From Sphingomonas sp. G-3-2-10 (lineage in GTDB: Bacteria; Pseudomonadota; Alphaproteobacteria; Sphingomonadales; Sphingomonadaceae), in contig NZ_JABBFY010000001.1 of NCBI RefSeq assembly GCF_012927115.1, positions 2,170,001 to 2,234,000 of the forward strand: a stretch of 64,000 nucleotides of DNA. The letters are read 5' to 3'. Below, in pieces: positions 52,636 to 60,978 of the stretch. A model generated the notes under the pieces. That model had not been told where the DNA came from. It searched no databases and worked only from the letters and a program-made list of their open reading frames with translations. Position 1 is the stretch's first letter; every line of letters starts with the position of its first letter. A program made the translations under genes and the position numbers.

Positions 52636-53337
52636 TCATGCGGTATCGCGACGGCCACCCTGCTTCTCTTCCACCCCACGTCTTTCTTCGACCATAAGGT
52701 CGATCTGCTTGCGAAGCGTTTCCAGCTCGCAGCGCATGATCTCCAGCTTCTGGGTCGCGGGATCGAACATCTGGCTGCACGGCGTGCCATAGGGAACGAA
52801 GCCGGGCGACTGCGCCCCGCCCTCGACCATCACCGGACGCGCCGGGATGCCCACCATCACCGCGCCCGCCGGCACTTCCTTGGTCACGACTGCGTTCGCG
52901 CCGATGCGCGCGCCAGCATTCACCGTGATCGGCCCCAGCACCTGCGCGCCCGATCCGATGATCACCCCGTCCGCCAGCGTCGGGTGACGCTTGCCGGGGA
53001 CGCCATCATCGGGACTCGTGCCGCCCAGGGTCACGCACTGGTACATGGTGACGTTGTCGCCGATCTCGGCGGTCTCGCCAATCACCACGAAGCCGTGGTC
53101 GATGAAGAAATTGCGCCCGATCTTCGCGCCCGGATGGATGTCGATCGCCGTCGCGAAGCGCGACCAGTGGTTCACCATGCGCGCAAGGAAGAACAGGTTC
53201 GCGTTGAACAGGGCATGCGCGATGCGGTGATAGCCGACGGCCCACACGCCCGGATAGAGCAGGATTTCCACGCGGGATCGCGGCGCGGGATCGCGCGCCT
53301 TGATCGAATCGAGATACGTCACCAGACGACGCAACAT
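52636..53337 (-). CDS. cysE: serine O-acetyltransferase
   Basis: Makes O-acetylserine from serine and acetyl-CoA, the carbon skeleton for cysteine. The 233-residue protein is of the short EpsC/CysE type: IDIHPGAKIGRNFFIDHG, GETAEIGDNVTMYQ and VTLGGT mark the left-handed beta-helix of hexapeptide repeats, and GKRHPTLADGVIIGSGAQVLG the active-site arm. A C-terminal tail (about 180-233) is predicted to be coiled (LEIMRCELETLRKQIDLMVEE). It is divergent from a TauE-type exporter, which suits sulfur metabolism. Confidence 0.93.
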   Translation of the reverse strand: MLRRLVTYLDSIKARDPAPRSRVEILLYPGVWAVGYHRIAHALFNANLFFLARMVNHWSRFATAIDIHPGAKIGRNFFIDHGFVVIGETAEIGDNVTMYQCVTLGGTSPDDGVPGKRHPTLADGVIIGSGAQVLGPITVNAGARIGANAVVTKEVPAGAVMVGIPARPVMVEGGAQSPGFVPYGTPCSQMFDPATQKLEIMRCELETLRKQIDLMVEERRGVEEKQGGRRDTA

Positions 53338-53539
53338 GGCCGGTCCCCTTTATGGGTGCCCACATAGTAGCTCAACGAGCGGAATTCCAGAACGCCTCAT
53401 CGCAGCACCTGTCCCATGCACGGTAGCGGCAAGGCGCGGGACACACACATCTTGTCCCGTCTAAACACGATGTATCTTGTCGGAATTTGCGACGAACGGC
53501 ATCTCCCGTCGTCCGGCCGCATGTGAAAAGGGACTAATT
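53338..53539. promoter_or_regulatory. divergent promoter region of cysE and the TauE-type gene
   Basis: The 202-nt gap must hold promoters for both genes. ATCTTGTC occurs as a direct repeat at 53449-53456 and 53474-53481, 25 nt apart, upstream of the exporter gene. This could be a regulator site, but evidence is thin. No other structure is seen. Confidence 0.35.
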
Positions 53540-54295
53540 TTGGACGGATTCGACCTTACGGCGATCCTGCCCTTCATTGCGGTGGGCTTTGCCGCACAGA
53601 TGGTGGACGGCGCGCTGGGCATGGCTTTCGGCGTCATTTCCAACACCTTGCTGCTCAGCCTCGGCGTGCCGCCCGCGGTCGCCTCGGCCGGCGTGCACAC
53701 GGTGGAGACCTTCACCACCGCGGTCTCCGGCATCAGCCATGCGATCCACAAGAATGTGAACTGGAAACTGTTCCTGCGCATCGCGATTCCCGGCATGATC
53801 GGGGGCGCGCTGGGCGCGTTCGTCCTGTCGAACATCGACGCTGCCGTCGCGAAGCCCTTCATCCTGGGCTATCTCATCGCGATCGGCCTCTATCTGCTGT
53901 GGCGCAGCCGCCATTACCCGCCCAAGGAAAAGGCCCCCAAGGTCGTCGAGCCGCTCGGTCTCGCCGGCGGCTTCCTCGACGCGGCCGGCGGCGGCGGCTG
54001 GGGTCCGGTGGTGACCAGCAATCTGCTGGTCCAGGGCAGCAGCCCGCGCATGACGATCGGCACGGTCAACACCGCCGAATTCTTCGTCACCACCACCATC
54101 TCGGCGACCTTCATAACCCATCTCGGCTGGGAAGCCTTCACCGTCGCCACCGTCGGCCTGCTGATCGGCGGCGTGCTTGCGGCGCCCTTCGGCGCGCTGC
54201 TCGCCAAGCGGATCGAAGCGAAGACGCTGATGCTGCTGGTCGGTGTCGTGCTGACCGCGACGAGCCTTTACGGGCTGTACCGCGCGCTCGCCTGA
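53540..54295 (+). CDS. TauE/SafE-family sulfite/anion exporter
   Basis: A 251-residue inner-membrane protein with about eight helices in two related halves. Gly-rich motifs MVDGALGMAFGVISN and FLDAAGGGGWGPVVTSNLL are the paired TauE signatures. The family exports sulfite, sulfoacetate or similar anions. TTG at 53540 is chosen as start because AAGGGA lies 8 nt upstream and the first helix begins right after; an in-frame TTG at 53477 would add 21 polar residues. Its place next to cysE hints at sulfur handling. Confidence 0.85.
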   Translation: MDGFDLTAILPFIAVGFAAQMVDGALGMAFGVISNTLLLSLGVPPAVASAGVHTVETFTTAVSGISHAIHKNVNWKLFLRIAIPGMIGGALGAFVLSNIDAAVAKPFILGYLIAIGLYLLWRSRHYPPKEKAPKVVEPLGLAGGFLDAAGGGGWGPVVTSNLLVQGSSPRMTIGTVNTAEFFVTTTISATFITHLGWEAFTVATVGLLIGGVLAAPFGALLAKRIEAKTLMLLVGVVLTATSLYGLYRALA

Positions 54296-54314
54296 TCTGC
54301 TGCTTCGCATCACG

Positions 54315-54352
54315 GAATTTTGTGCGTCGCCAGAAATGGCGGCGCACAATTC
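54315..54352 (+). terminator. terminator-like hairpin after the TauE-type gene
   Basis: GAATT..TGTGCG..CGCCA pairs with TGGCG..CGCACAATTC around a GAAA loop, giving a long stem with two small mismatches, followed by GTTTATGG. It lies 20 nt past the stop codon. Confidence 0.6.
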
Positions 54353-54403
54353 GTTTATGGCCAGTTCGGCCTCATTTTATGAAGTGAGGCGATCAAGATA
54401 CTT

Positions 54404-54422
54404 CGATTGATCGACCCAATCG
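54404..54422 (+). promoter_or_regulatory. CGATTG-N7-CAATCG dyad upstream of ahpC (candidate OxyR/LysR-type site)
   Basis: A perfect 6-bp dyad with 7-nt spacing lies 105 nt before ahpC. It contains ATTG-N7-CAAT, the half-site spacing used by OxyR, but the outer half-sites are not recognisable. A second stem (GGAG/CTCC with CCGGTT/AACCGG, 54435-54468) follows in the presumed leader. With oxyR encoded just downstream, OxyR control is likely. Confidence 0.4.
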
Positions 54423-54526
54423 ATCACGCACAGCGGAGCTTCCGGTTTCAACTTCGCGAACCGGCTCCCTATATGCGGCATTGCAATACGAACCGTGCCG
54501 CACGGCACAAACTGGAGAAAAGCCTC

Positions 54527-55090
54527 ATGGCCCTTATCGGTACCCCCCTCAAGCCGTTCACCGCGACCGCGTTCAAGGAAGGCAAGTTCGTCGACGTCTC
54601 GGACACCGACGTGAAGGGCAAGTGGGCCGTGTTCTTCTTCTATCCGGCGGACTTCACCTTCGTGTGCCCGACCGAGCTGGAAGACCTCGCCGACATCTAT
54701 CCGACCCTCCAGAAAATGGGCGTCGAAGTCTATTCGGTGTCGACTGACACGCATTTCAGCCACAAGGCATGGCACGACACCTCGCCCGCCATCGGCAAGA
54801 TCAACTATTTCATGGTCGGCGATCAGAACCACCAGCTCGCCAACCAGTTCGGCGTGCTGCGTGAAGGCGTCGGCCTCGCCGATCGCGGCACCTTCGTGCT
54901 CGATCCGGAAGGCGTGATCCAGCTGGTCGAAATCACGCCGGAAGGCGTGGGCCGCAACGCCGCCGAGCTGCTGCGCAAGGTCAAGGCAGCGCAGTATTGG
55001 GCGAGCCATCCGGGCGAAGTCTGCCCGGCGAAGTGGGAAGAGGGTGAAGCCACCCTGGCCCCGTCGCTCGACCTGGTCGGCAAGATCTAA
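54527..55090 (+). CDS. ahpC: alkyl hydroperoxide reductase subunit C (peroxiredoxin)
   Basis: A 187-residue two-Cys peroxiredoxin that reduces H2O2 and organic peroxides. The peroxidatic Cys47 lies in [15 protein letters not shown] and the resolving Cys166 in [10 protein letters not shown]; length matches AhpC. A ribosome site (TGGAGAAAA) precedes the ATG. AhpF, encoded downstream, recycles it. A hairpin between the two genes should make ahpC the more abundant product. Confidence 0.97.
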   Translation: MALIGTPLKPFTATAFKEGKFVDVSDTDVKGKWAVFFFYPADFTFVCPTELEDLADIYPTLQKMGVEVYSVSTDTHFSHKAWHDTSPAIGKINYFMVGDQNHQLANQFGVLREGVGLADRGTFVLDPEGVIQLVEITPEGVGRNAAELLRKVKAAQYWASHPGEVCPAKWEEGEATLAPSLDLVGKI

Positions 55091-55117
55091 CCTCCCCCAG
55101 CCCCCTGGGTGAAGAAG

Positions 55118-55155
55118 CGGCCCGGGGCGGATTTACCCCCGCCCCGGGCCGTTTT
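55118..55155 (+). terminator. intercistronic terminator/attenuator between ahpC and ahpF
   Basis: CGGCCCGGGGCGG and CCGCCCCGGGCCG form a perfect 13-bp stem with an 8-nt loop (ATTTACCC), followed by TTTT. It sits 27 nt after ahpC and 26 nt before ahpF, where it would let only part of transcription through. Confidence 0.8.
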
Positions 55156-55180
55156 GTGTCCGAATTACAGGAGTTCCAAA

Positions 55181-56755
55181 ATGCTCGACGCCAATCTCAC
55201 GCAGCAGCTCAAGGCCTATATGGTCAATATCCGCGAACCCATCGAACTGGTCGCGTCGCTGGGTGACGATGCGAAGTCGCGCGAGCTGGGCGAACTGCTG
55301 AACGAAATCGCCGCGCTGTCCGACAAGGTGTCGGTCGTCGCCGGCAGCGACAAGCGTGTCCCGAGCTTCCTGATCCGCCGCACCGGAACCGATATCGGCG
55401 TCCGCTTCGCCGGCATTCCGCTGGGCCATGAATTCACCTCGCTGGTGCTGGCGCTGCTGCAGGTCGGCGGCCACCCGTCACGCGAGGCGCAGGATCTGCT
55501 GGAGCAGGTCCGCAATCTCGACGGCGACTTCGCCTTCGAAACCTATTTCTCGCTGTCGTGCCAGAACTGCCCGGACGTGGTGCAGGCGCTGAACCTGATG
55601 GCGGTGCTCAACCCGCGGATCAGCCACACCGCGATCGACGGCGGTCTGTTCAAGGACGAAGTCGACAGCCGCAAGGTGATGGCCGTGCCCACCGTGTTCC
55701 TCAATGGCGAACCCTTCGGGCAGGGCCGGATGGAGCTGGGCGGCATCGTCGCGAAGCTCGACAGCGGCGCGGAGGCCAAGGCAGCCGAGAAGATCAAGGC
55801 GAAGGATCCGTTCGAGGTGCTGGTGATCGGCGGTGGCCCCGCCGGCGCGGCCTCGGCCATCTATGCCGCGCGCAAGGGCATCCGCACCGGCGTCGTCGCC
55901 GAGCGGTTCGGCGGGCAGGTGCTCGACACGATGGGGATCGAGAATTTCATCTCGGTCAGCCACACCGAAGGGCCCAAGCTCGCCGCGCAGCTCGAACAGC
56001 ACGTCAAGGATTACGACGTCGACATCATGAACCTTCAGCGTGCCGAGAAGCTGATCCCGGCCAAGTTCGAAGGCGGACTGCATGAAGTCGTGCTGGCCAA
56101 TGGCGCATCGCTCAAGTCGAAGACGATCATCCTCTCCACCGGCGCGCGCTGGCGGCAGATGGGCGTGCCCGGCGAGGACGAGTATCGCAACAAGGGCGTG
56201 GCCTATTGCCCGCACTGCGACGGCCCGCTGTTCAAGGGCAAGCGCGTCGCGGTGATCGGCGGCGGCAATTCGGGCGTCGAGGCGGCGATCGATCTGGCCG
56301 GCATCGTCGCGCACGTCACGCTGATCGAATATGACAGCGATCTGCGCGCCGACGCGGTGCTTCAGCGCAAGCTGGCGAGCCTGCCCAACGTGAAGATCAT
56401 CACCTCGGCGCTGACCACCCGCGTCGATGGCGACGGCGAGAAGGTCTCGGGCCTCGTCTATAAGGACCGCAACACCGGCATCGAGCATGACGTCGCGCTG
56501 GAAGGCATCTTCGTCCAGATCGGCCTCGTCCCGAACACCGAATGGCTGAAGGACTCGATCGCCCTGTCGAACCGCGGCGAGATCGAGATCGACGCGCGCG
56601 GGGAAACGTCGCAGCCCGGCATCTTCGCTGCGGGCGACGCGACGACGGTACCGTACAAGCAGATCGTGATCGCGATGGGCGCGGGTTCGACCGCAGCTCT
56701 CTCGGCGTTCGATTACCTGATCCGCCTGCCGGAGCCGGTGGCCGAGGCGGCGTGA
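55181..56755 (+). CDS. ahpF: alkyl hydroperoxide reductase subunit F
   Basis: A 524-residue flavoprotein disulfide reductase that passes electrons from NADH to AhpC. The N-terminal double-thioredoxin domain has the redox pair LSCQNC (Cys127, Cys130); a FAD domain follows with [19 protein letters not shown] (about 215-233), the active pair YCPHCDG (Cys343, Cys346), an NADH loop [17 protein letters not shown], and the C-terminal [22 protein letters not shown] at 55181 is used: GGAG lies 7 nt upstream and the family begins there. Confidence 0.97.
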   Translation: MLDANLTQQLKAYMVNIREPIELVASLGDDAKSRELGELLNEIAALSDKVSVVAGSDKRVPSFLIRRTGTDIGVRFAGIPLGHEFTSLVLALLQVGGHPSREAQDLLEQVRNLDGDFAFETYFSLSCQNCPDVVQALNLMAVLNPRISHTAIDGGLFKDEVDSRKVMAVPTVFLNGEPFGQGRMELGGIVAKLDSGAEAKAAEKIKAKDPFEVLVIGGGPAGAASAIYAARKGIRTGVVAERFGGQVLDTMGIENFISVSHTEGPKLAAQLEQHVKDYDVDIMNLQRAEKLIPAKFEGGLHEVVLANGASLKSKTIILSTGARWRQMGVPGEDEYRNKGVAYCPHCDGPLFKGKRVAVIGGGNSGVEAAIDLAGIVAHVTLIEYDSDLRADAVLQRKLASLPNVKIITSALTTRVDGDGEKVSGLVYKDRNTGIEHDVALEGIFVQIGLVPNTEWLKDSIALSNRGEIEIDARGETSQPGIFAAGDATTVPYKQIVIAMGAGSTAALSAFDYLIRLPEPVAEAA

Positions 56756-56986
56756 CCTATTCCTCCCCCAGATCGCTGGGGGAGGTGGCATCGCGAAGCG
56801 ATGACGAGGGGCCGCCGCAAAGCGGCGGTGTAGTTCTCCTGATAGCGAGCACCGCCGCGCTTCGCCCGGCGGCCCCTCCACCACCGGCTACGCCGGCGGT
56901 CCCCCTCCCCGAGCAAGCTCGGGGAGGAATTGTATTGATCGCCCGCATCACTTACATCCCGCCCCATCAATCGACCGGACCGATCA
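56756..56986. repeat. intergenic cluster of palindromes between ahpF and oxyR
   Basis: At least three inverted repeats are packed in 230 nt: TCCTCCCCCAG..CTGGGGGAGG at the start, GCCGCCGC..GCGGCGG in the middle and TCCCCGAGC..GCTCGGGGA near the end, with GGGGCCGCCG matched by CGGCGGCCCC further on. The arrangement is that of compound sphingomonad intergenic repeats. No gene is seen. It separates oxyR from ahpF transcription. Confidence 0.6.
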
Positions 56987-57889
56987 ATGGCGCAAACCTA
57001 CCTCCCGACGCTCAAGCAGCTCCAATATCTGGTCGCGCTGCATGATTCCGGCCATTTCGGCCGCGCGGCGGAGGCGTGTTTCGTCACCCAGTCCACCCTG
57101 TCCGCCGGCATCCGCGAGCTCGAAACGCTGATCGGCGTGGTTCTTGTCGAGCGCACCCGCCGCGTCGTCCGCTTCACGCCGCTGGGCGAACGGATCGTCG
57201 ACAAGGCCCGGCTCGTCCTGCGCGAAGCCGACGAGCTCGGCGACATGGCCCGCGCCGCCGGCCGCCCGCTGTCGGGTGAGATGCGGATGAGCGTGATCCC
57301 CACCATCGCCCCCTTCCTCCTGCCGCGCATCCTGCCCCGGCTGCGCAAGGAATATCCCGACCTCAAGCTGTTCCTCCGCGAGGAAACGAGCAGCCAGGCG
57401 TGCGAAGCGCTCAATCATGGCCGCGCCGACTGTGTGCTGCTGGCGATGCCCTATGCCTGCGGCGACGTCGAAATCGCGCCTCTGTTCGACGATGCGCTCT
57501 ACGTCGCCTTCCCGCGGGACGAGCCGAACATGCGCGATCCCGCGATCCGGCCCGAGGACATCGACGCGACGCGCCTGCTGATGCTCGAGGACGGGCATTG
57601 CCTGAAGGATCACGCGCTGGCCGCGTGCAACCGCCCCGAACTGCGCGCCGAAGCGACGATGATGGGCACCTCGCTCCACACGATGGTGCAGATGGTCGAC
57701 AACGGCCTCGGCGTGACGATGCTCCCCGCGATGGCGGTGGACGCCGGCATCCTCGACCACACCAACGTCGCGGCGCGCCCGCTGGAGGCCGAAAACGCCT
57801 CGCGCAAGATCGCGCTGGCATGGCGCAAGGCCAGCCCCCGGGTGGAGGATTTCAGGCTGCTGGCAGGCGTACTGGCGGCATCGCGCTAG
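56987..57889 (+). CDS. oxyR: hydrogen-peroxide-sensing LysR regulator OxyR
   Basis: A 300-residue LysR-type activator. The helix-turn-helix spans about 23-43 (FGRAAEACFVTQSTLSAGIR), and the substrate domain carries the two redox cysteines Cys205 and Cys214 in EDGHCLKDHALAAC, nine residues apart as in E. coli (199/208). The motif TSLHTMVQMVDNGLGVTMLP is also OxyR-like. Oxidation forms the disulfide and turns on targets, presumably ahpC-ahpF upstream. It converges with moaE, with stops overlapping. Confidence 0.93.
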   Translation: MAQTYLPTLKQLQYLVALHDSGHFGRAAEACFVTQSTLSAGIRELETLIGVVLVERTRRVVRFTPLGERIVDKARLVLREADELGDMARAAGRPLSGEMRMSVIPTIAPFLLPRILPRLRKEYPDLKLFLREETSSQACEALNHGRADCVLLAMPYACGDVEIAPLFDDALYVAFPRDEPNMRDPAIRPEDIDATRLLMLEDGHCLKDHALAACNRPELRAEATMMGTSLHTMVQMVDNGLGVTMLPAMAVDAGILDHTNVAARPLEAENASRKIALAWRKASPRVEDFRLLAGVLAASR

Positions 57890-58323
57890 ACCCAGCGCCC
57901 CGCTGCGGCTTCGTCACTGGCTTTCGCTTCGACCCAAGCCGAAACCTCGCCGCGCTTCTCATGCTTCCAGAAGGGCGCGTCGGTCTTCAGCCGGTCGATC
58001 AGATAGGCACAGCTTTCCAGCGCTTCCTTCCGGTGCGCCGCCGCGGTCGCGATGAACACGATATGGTCGCCCGGCACCATCGGTCCCACGCGGTGAACCA
58101 CGGTCACCGCCAGCAAATTCCACCGGACGAACGCTTCCTCGGCCATCCCGATCAGCGCGCCTTCGGTCATGCCGGGATAATGTTCCAGCGTCAGTTCGGT
58201 TACGCCGTCGTCGGCGCGGACCGATCCGGTGAAGCTGGCGATGCCCCCCGCCCCGCGCGCCTCTGCGCCCGCAATCTCGGTCGCGAGGTCGATCGGCGCG
58301 GGCTGGACCGAAACGCGGATCAT
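57886..58323 (-). CDS. moaE: molybdopterin synthase catalytic subunit
   Basis: Transfers sulfur from MoaD thiocarboxylate to precursor Z in molybdenum cofactor synthesis. The 145 residues include GGIASFTGSVRADDGV, the LEHYPGMTEGAL strand, HRVGPM and the active-site lysines of DRLKTDAPFWKHEKR. Length is standard. Its ATG overlaps the moaD stop (ATGA). It is the last gene of pgsA-moaD-moaE. Confidence 0.95.
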   Translation of the reverse strand: MIRVSVQPAPIDLATEIAGAEARGAGGIASFTGSVRADDGVTELTLEHYPGMTEGALIGMAEEAFVRWNLLAVTVVHRVGPMVPGDHIVFIATAAAHRKEALESCAYLIDRLKTDAPFWKHEKRGEVSAWVEAKASDEAAAGRWV

Positions 58324-58586
58324 CCGCCCAGCCCCTCACCACCCGTCACCGGCGGAAAGATCGCCACTTCCTTCGCGCCGCCCAGCTCGGCGTCGAGCGG
58401 CACGAACCGCTGGTCGATCGCCGCACGCAGCCGCGCCGGTTCGGCAAAGGCTTCGGCATGGCCCGGGCTGCGCGTTGCCAGCCAGCAGATCAGGTCGGCG
58501 ACATTGACTACCGCTTCAGGAGGATCGACCTGCTCGGCGCCGGTCCCGATCCGTTCGCGGACCCAGGCGAAGTACAACAGGTCCAT
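58320..58586 (-). CDS. moaD: molybdopterin synthase sulfur carrier subunit
   Basis: An 88-residue ubiquitin-like sulfur carrier. It begins MDLLYFAWVRERIG and ends in the required Gly-Gly (EGLGG), preceded by VAIFPPVTGG, the family ending. The C-terminal glycine is thiocarboxylated by MoeB and serves MoaE. The ATG overlaps the pgsA stop by one base (TGATG); the moaE start overlaps its own stop. Confidence 0.95.
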   Translation of the reverse strand: MDLLYFAWVRERIGTGAEQVDPPEAVVNVADLICWLATRSPGHAEAFAEPARLRAAIDQRFVPLDAELGGAKEVAIFPPVTGGEGLGG

Positions 58587-59140
58587 CACGTATCCATGTG
58601 CTTCAGGCCGATCCGCAGATAGTCCCACCCGGTGATCGCGGTCAGCGCGGCGGCGATCCACAGGAACACCAGCCCCGCCGGATGGACCCATTCCCAGCTG
58701 GGCATGGCCGGCGCGAAGATCAGGAAGCCCAGCGACCCCAGCTGGAACGCCGTCTTCCACTTGGCCAGCTGCGACACCGGCATCGAGACCTGGATGCCTC
58801 CCAGGAACTCGCGCAGGCCCGATACCGCGATCTCGCGGATCAGGATGATCAGCGCCGCGATGACGTGCAGGCCGGGGATCACGCCCTTGGCGCACAGCAT
58901 CAGGATCACCGCCGCGATCATGATCTTGTCCGCGATCGGATCGAGGAACACGCCCAGCTTCGACACCGTGCCCTGCGCGCGGGCGAGATAGCCGTCGAAA
59001 TAGTCGGTCACGCCCATCAGCGCGTATATCGCGAAGGCGATGGCGTATCCCACATCCCATTCGGGCCACCACAGGAACGCAGCAAGCAGCGGCACCGTAA
59101 CGATCCGCGACAGGGTGAGGATGTTGGGCAGGGTCAGCAT
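58586..59140 (-). CDS. pgsA: CDP-diacylglycerol--glycerol-3-phosphate 3-phosphatidyltransferase
   Basis: An inner-membrane enzyme making phosphatidylglycerol phosphate, the precursor of phosphatidylglycerol and cardiolipin. The 184 residues begin MLTLPNILTLSRIVTVPLL and contain the CDP-alcohol phosphotransferase motif DG-x2-AR-x8-G-x3-D-x3-D (YFDGYLARAQGTVSKLGVF then LDPIADK). About five helices. ATG at 59140 is taken as start by family match; an in-frame Met at 59236 would add 32 residues. It leads the pgsA-moaD-moaE operon, an arrangement seen in other sphingomonads as far as I recall. Confidence 0.93.
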   Translation of the reverse strand: MLTLPNILTLSRIVTVPLLAAFLWWPEWDVGYAIAFAIYALMGVTDYFDGYLARAQGTVSKLGVFLDPIADKIMIAAVILMLCAKGVIPGLHVIAALIILIREIAVSGLREFLGGIQVSMPVSQLAKWKTAFQLGSLGFLIFAPAMPSWEWVHPAGLVFLWIAAALTAITGWDYLRIGLKHMDT

Positions 59141-59311
59141 CTGGGCGATGTAGTCCTTTCGTCTCGCTGGCGAAAGCGGGCGGCTCACGGTCTTTGTTCC
59201 GCCCCATCGCCGCACCGCGCGAAGCCAATGCGGCATTAACGCATTGAAGCCCCTTGCCTGCCTCGGCTATGCCCTGCGCCAATTCGCCACGGCACAGGGC
59301 TATCTTCCCGC

Positions 59312-60607
59312 ATGATCACTTCGGTCGGCCTGCTCAAGCAGCGGCGCTTCCTGCCGCTGTTCGTCACCCAGTTCCTGGGCGCGTTCAACGACAATCTCTT
59401 CAAGAACGCGATGGTGTTCTTCGCCACCTATGAGATCTACAAGAGTGTCGAGGCGGAGACGCAGTTCAGCGCGATCGCCACCGGCCTGTTCATCCTGCCC
59501 TTCTTCCTGTTCTCGGCACTCGCCGGCCAGCTGGCCGACAGCTACGACAAGGCCCGCATCATGCGGATCATCAAGATGGCCGAAGTGCTGATCATGCTGG
59601 TCGGCGCGACGGGCATCTTCATCGGCAACCTGCCGCTGATGCTCGTGGCTCTGGTCGGCATGGGCATCCATTCGACCTTCTTCGGCCCGATCAAATACGC
59701 GATCATCCCGCAGCATATGGCGCCCGACGAGGTGCTGGGCGGCACCGGCCTGGTCGAGGCCGGCACCTATATCGCCATCCTGGGCGGCACGATCGCGGGC
59801 GGCCTGCTCGATCCGCACGTCGCGGCGGTCGCGGTGGTAGCCGTGGCCGGGATCGGCTGGTTCTCGTCGACCCACATCCCCACCGCGCCGCCAGTGACGA
59901 AGCTCAAGCTCGACTGGAACATCTTCCGCTCGTCCTACCGACTGATCGCCGCGACGCTGCACATCAAGCGGCTGTACCTCGCGATCATCGCGATCAGCGT
60001 GTTCTGGACGATCGCGGCAGTGCTGGCCGTGCTGTTTCCGCCGCTGGTGAAGAACGTTTTCCATGCCCAGAAGGACGTGGCCAGCGTGTTCCTGGGCATC
60101 TTCTCGGTCGGCATCGCGATCGGCTCGGTGATCATCAACCGGCTGCTCAAGGGCAAGGTCTCGGCGCGCTATGCCCCGCTGTCGGTGCTGGCGATGGCGA
60201 TCTTCGTGTTCGATTTCTATCTCAGCGCGCGCGGCTGGTCGGGCACCCCGGAAAATCTGGCGACGACCCGCGAATTCCTGTCGATGCCCGGCACGTGGCG
60301 CGTGCTGCTCGATCTCATCATGATCGCCATCACCGGCGGCATGTTCGTGGTACCGCTCTATGCCTTCCTCACCACCACCGTCGACAAGTCGCAGACTTCG
60401 CGCACCGTGGCGGCGAACAACATCGTCAACTCGGCTTTCATGGTGTTCGGATCGGTCGGCATCCTCGGCGTGACCGAGGTCGGCGTCAGCGTCTCCGACG
60501 CGATCCTCGTCGTGCTGCTGCTCTGCGTGATCTCGGCGCTATGCGGCTGGCGGCTGTATCAGGCCGAGAAGGCGCACGAGATGGACAGCACCGTCAGTCT
60601 CGACTGA
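59312..60607 (+). CDS. LplT-like MFS transporter
   Basis: A 431-residue major-facilitator protein with twelve helices. The N-terminal QFLGAFNDNLFKNAMVFF is the hallmark of LplT and the transporter half of LplT-Aas fusions, which flip lysophospholipids across the inner membrane for re-acylation. The loop ADSYDKARIMR and the GGTGLVEAGTYIAIL segment agree. No acyl-ACP synthetase domain is fused or adjacent, so the substrate is inferred. It is divergent from pgsA, another phospholipid gene. Confidence 0.83.
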   Translation: MITSVGLLKQRRFLPLFVTQFLGAFNDNLFKNAMVFFATYEIYKSVEAETQFSAIATGLFILPFFLFSALAGQLADSYDKARIMRIIKMAEVLIMLVGATGIFIGNLPLMLVALVGMGIHSTFFGPIKYAIIPQHMAPDEVLGGTGLVEAGTYIAILGGTIAGGLLDPHVAAVAVVAVAGIGWFSSTHIPTAPPVTKLKLDWNIFRSSYRLIAATLHIKRLYLAIIAISVFWTIAAVLAVLFPPLVKNVFHAQKDVASVFLGIFSVGIAIGSVIINRLLKGKVSARYAPLSVLAMAIFVFDFYLSARGWSGTPENLATTREFLSMPGTWRVLLDLIMIAITGGMFVVPLYAFLTTTVDKSQTSRTVAANNIVNSAFMVFGSVGILGVTEVGVSVSDAILVVLLLCVISALCGWRLYQAEKAHEMDSTVSLD

Positions 60608-60640
60608 GGCCCGGCGGGCGCCGGACGCGGTACCGGCCCG

Positions 60641-60695
60641 CTCCCCACCCGGCCACCCAACGGAAGTTTATTCTATGGGTGGCCGGGTGGGGGAG
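60641..60695 (+). terminator. long terminator-like inverted repeat
   Basis: CTCCCCACCCGGCCACCC (60641-60658) pairs with GGGTGGCCGGGTGGGGGAG (60677-60695) with one bulge, closing an 18-nt AT-rich loop. It lies between two convergent genes and could end both transcripts, although no T run follows. Confidence 0.55.
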
Positions 60696-60710
60696 CAGGC
60701 CGGAGCCGTC

Positions 60711-60878
60711 TTACAAAAAGAACGTCGTGAAGCAGACGAAGAAGGCCGAGAAGCTGAGCAGGAACAGCTTCAGGTCGCTGTCGTCGCGGCGCTTGCGCTC
60801 CAGCGCGCGGGCCTCGAGGACCGTCTGGCGGATCGGATGGCCGCGATGCGCGGGGGCGAGCAGGAGCTGGCGTTTCAT
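60711..60878 (-). CDS. small membrane protein (55 residues)
   Basis: An overlooked short gene: ATG at 60878, stop TAA at 60713-60711. The product has a basic N-terminal half (MKRQLLLAPAHRGHPIRQ and ALERKRRDD) and a hydrophobic C-terminal helix (about 36-55, LKLFLLSFSAFFVCF), so it is probably a tail-anchored inner-membrane protein with its N-terminus in the cytoplasm. Coding character is supported by the sharp division between basic and hydrophobic halves and by the hairpin right after the stop. An inverted repeat (AACGAG / CTCGTT) lies just before the start. No family or function is known to me. Confidence 0.6.
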   Translation of the reverse strand: MKRQLLLAPAHRGHPIRQTVLEARALERKRRDDSDLKLFLLSFSAFFVCFTTFFL

Positions 60879-60978
60879 GGCAACGAGTTAACGACTCGTT
60901 TACGAATTTCGCCAGTGCGCGTTGTGGTTAAGCGATGTTCACCTTTGGGACGGGATAAGCTTAACGCGCCGTCCGAAC

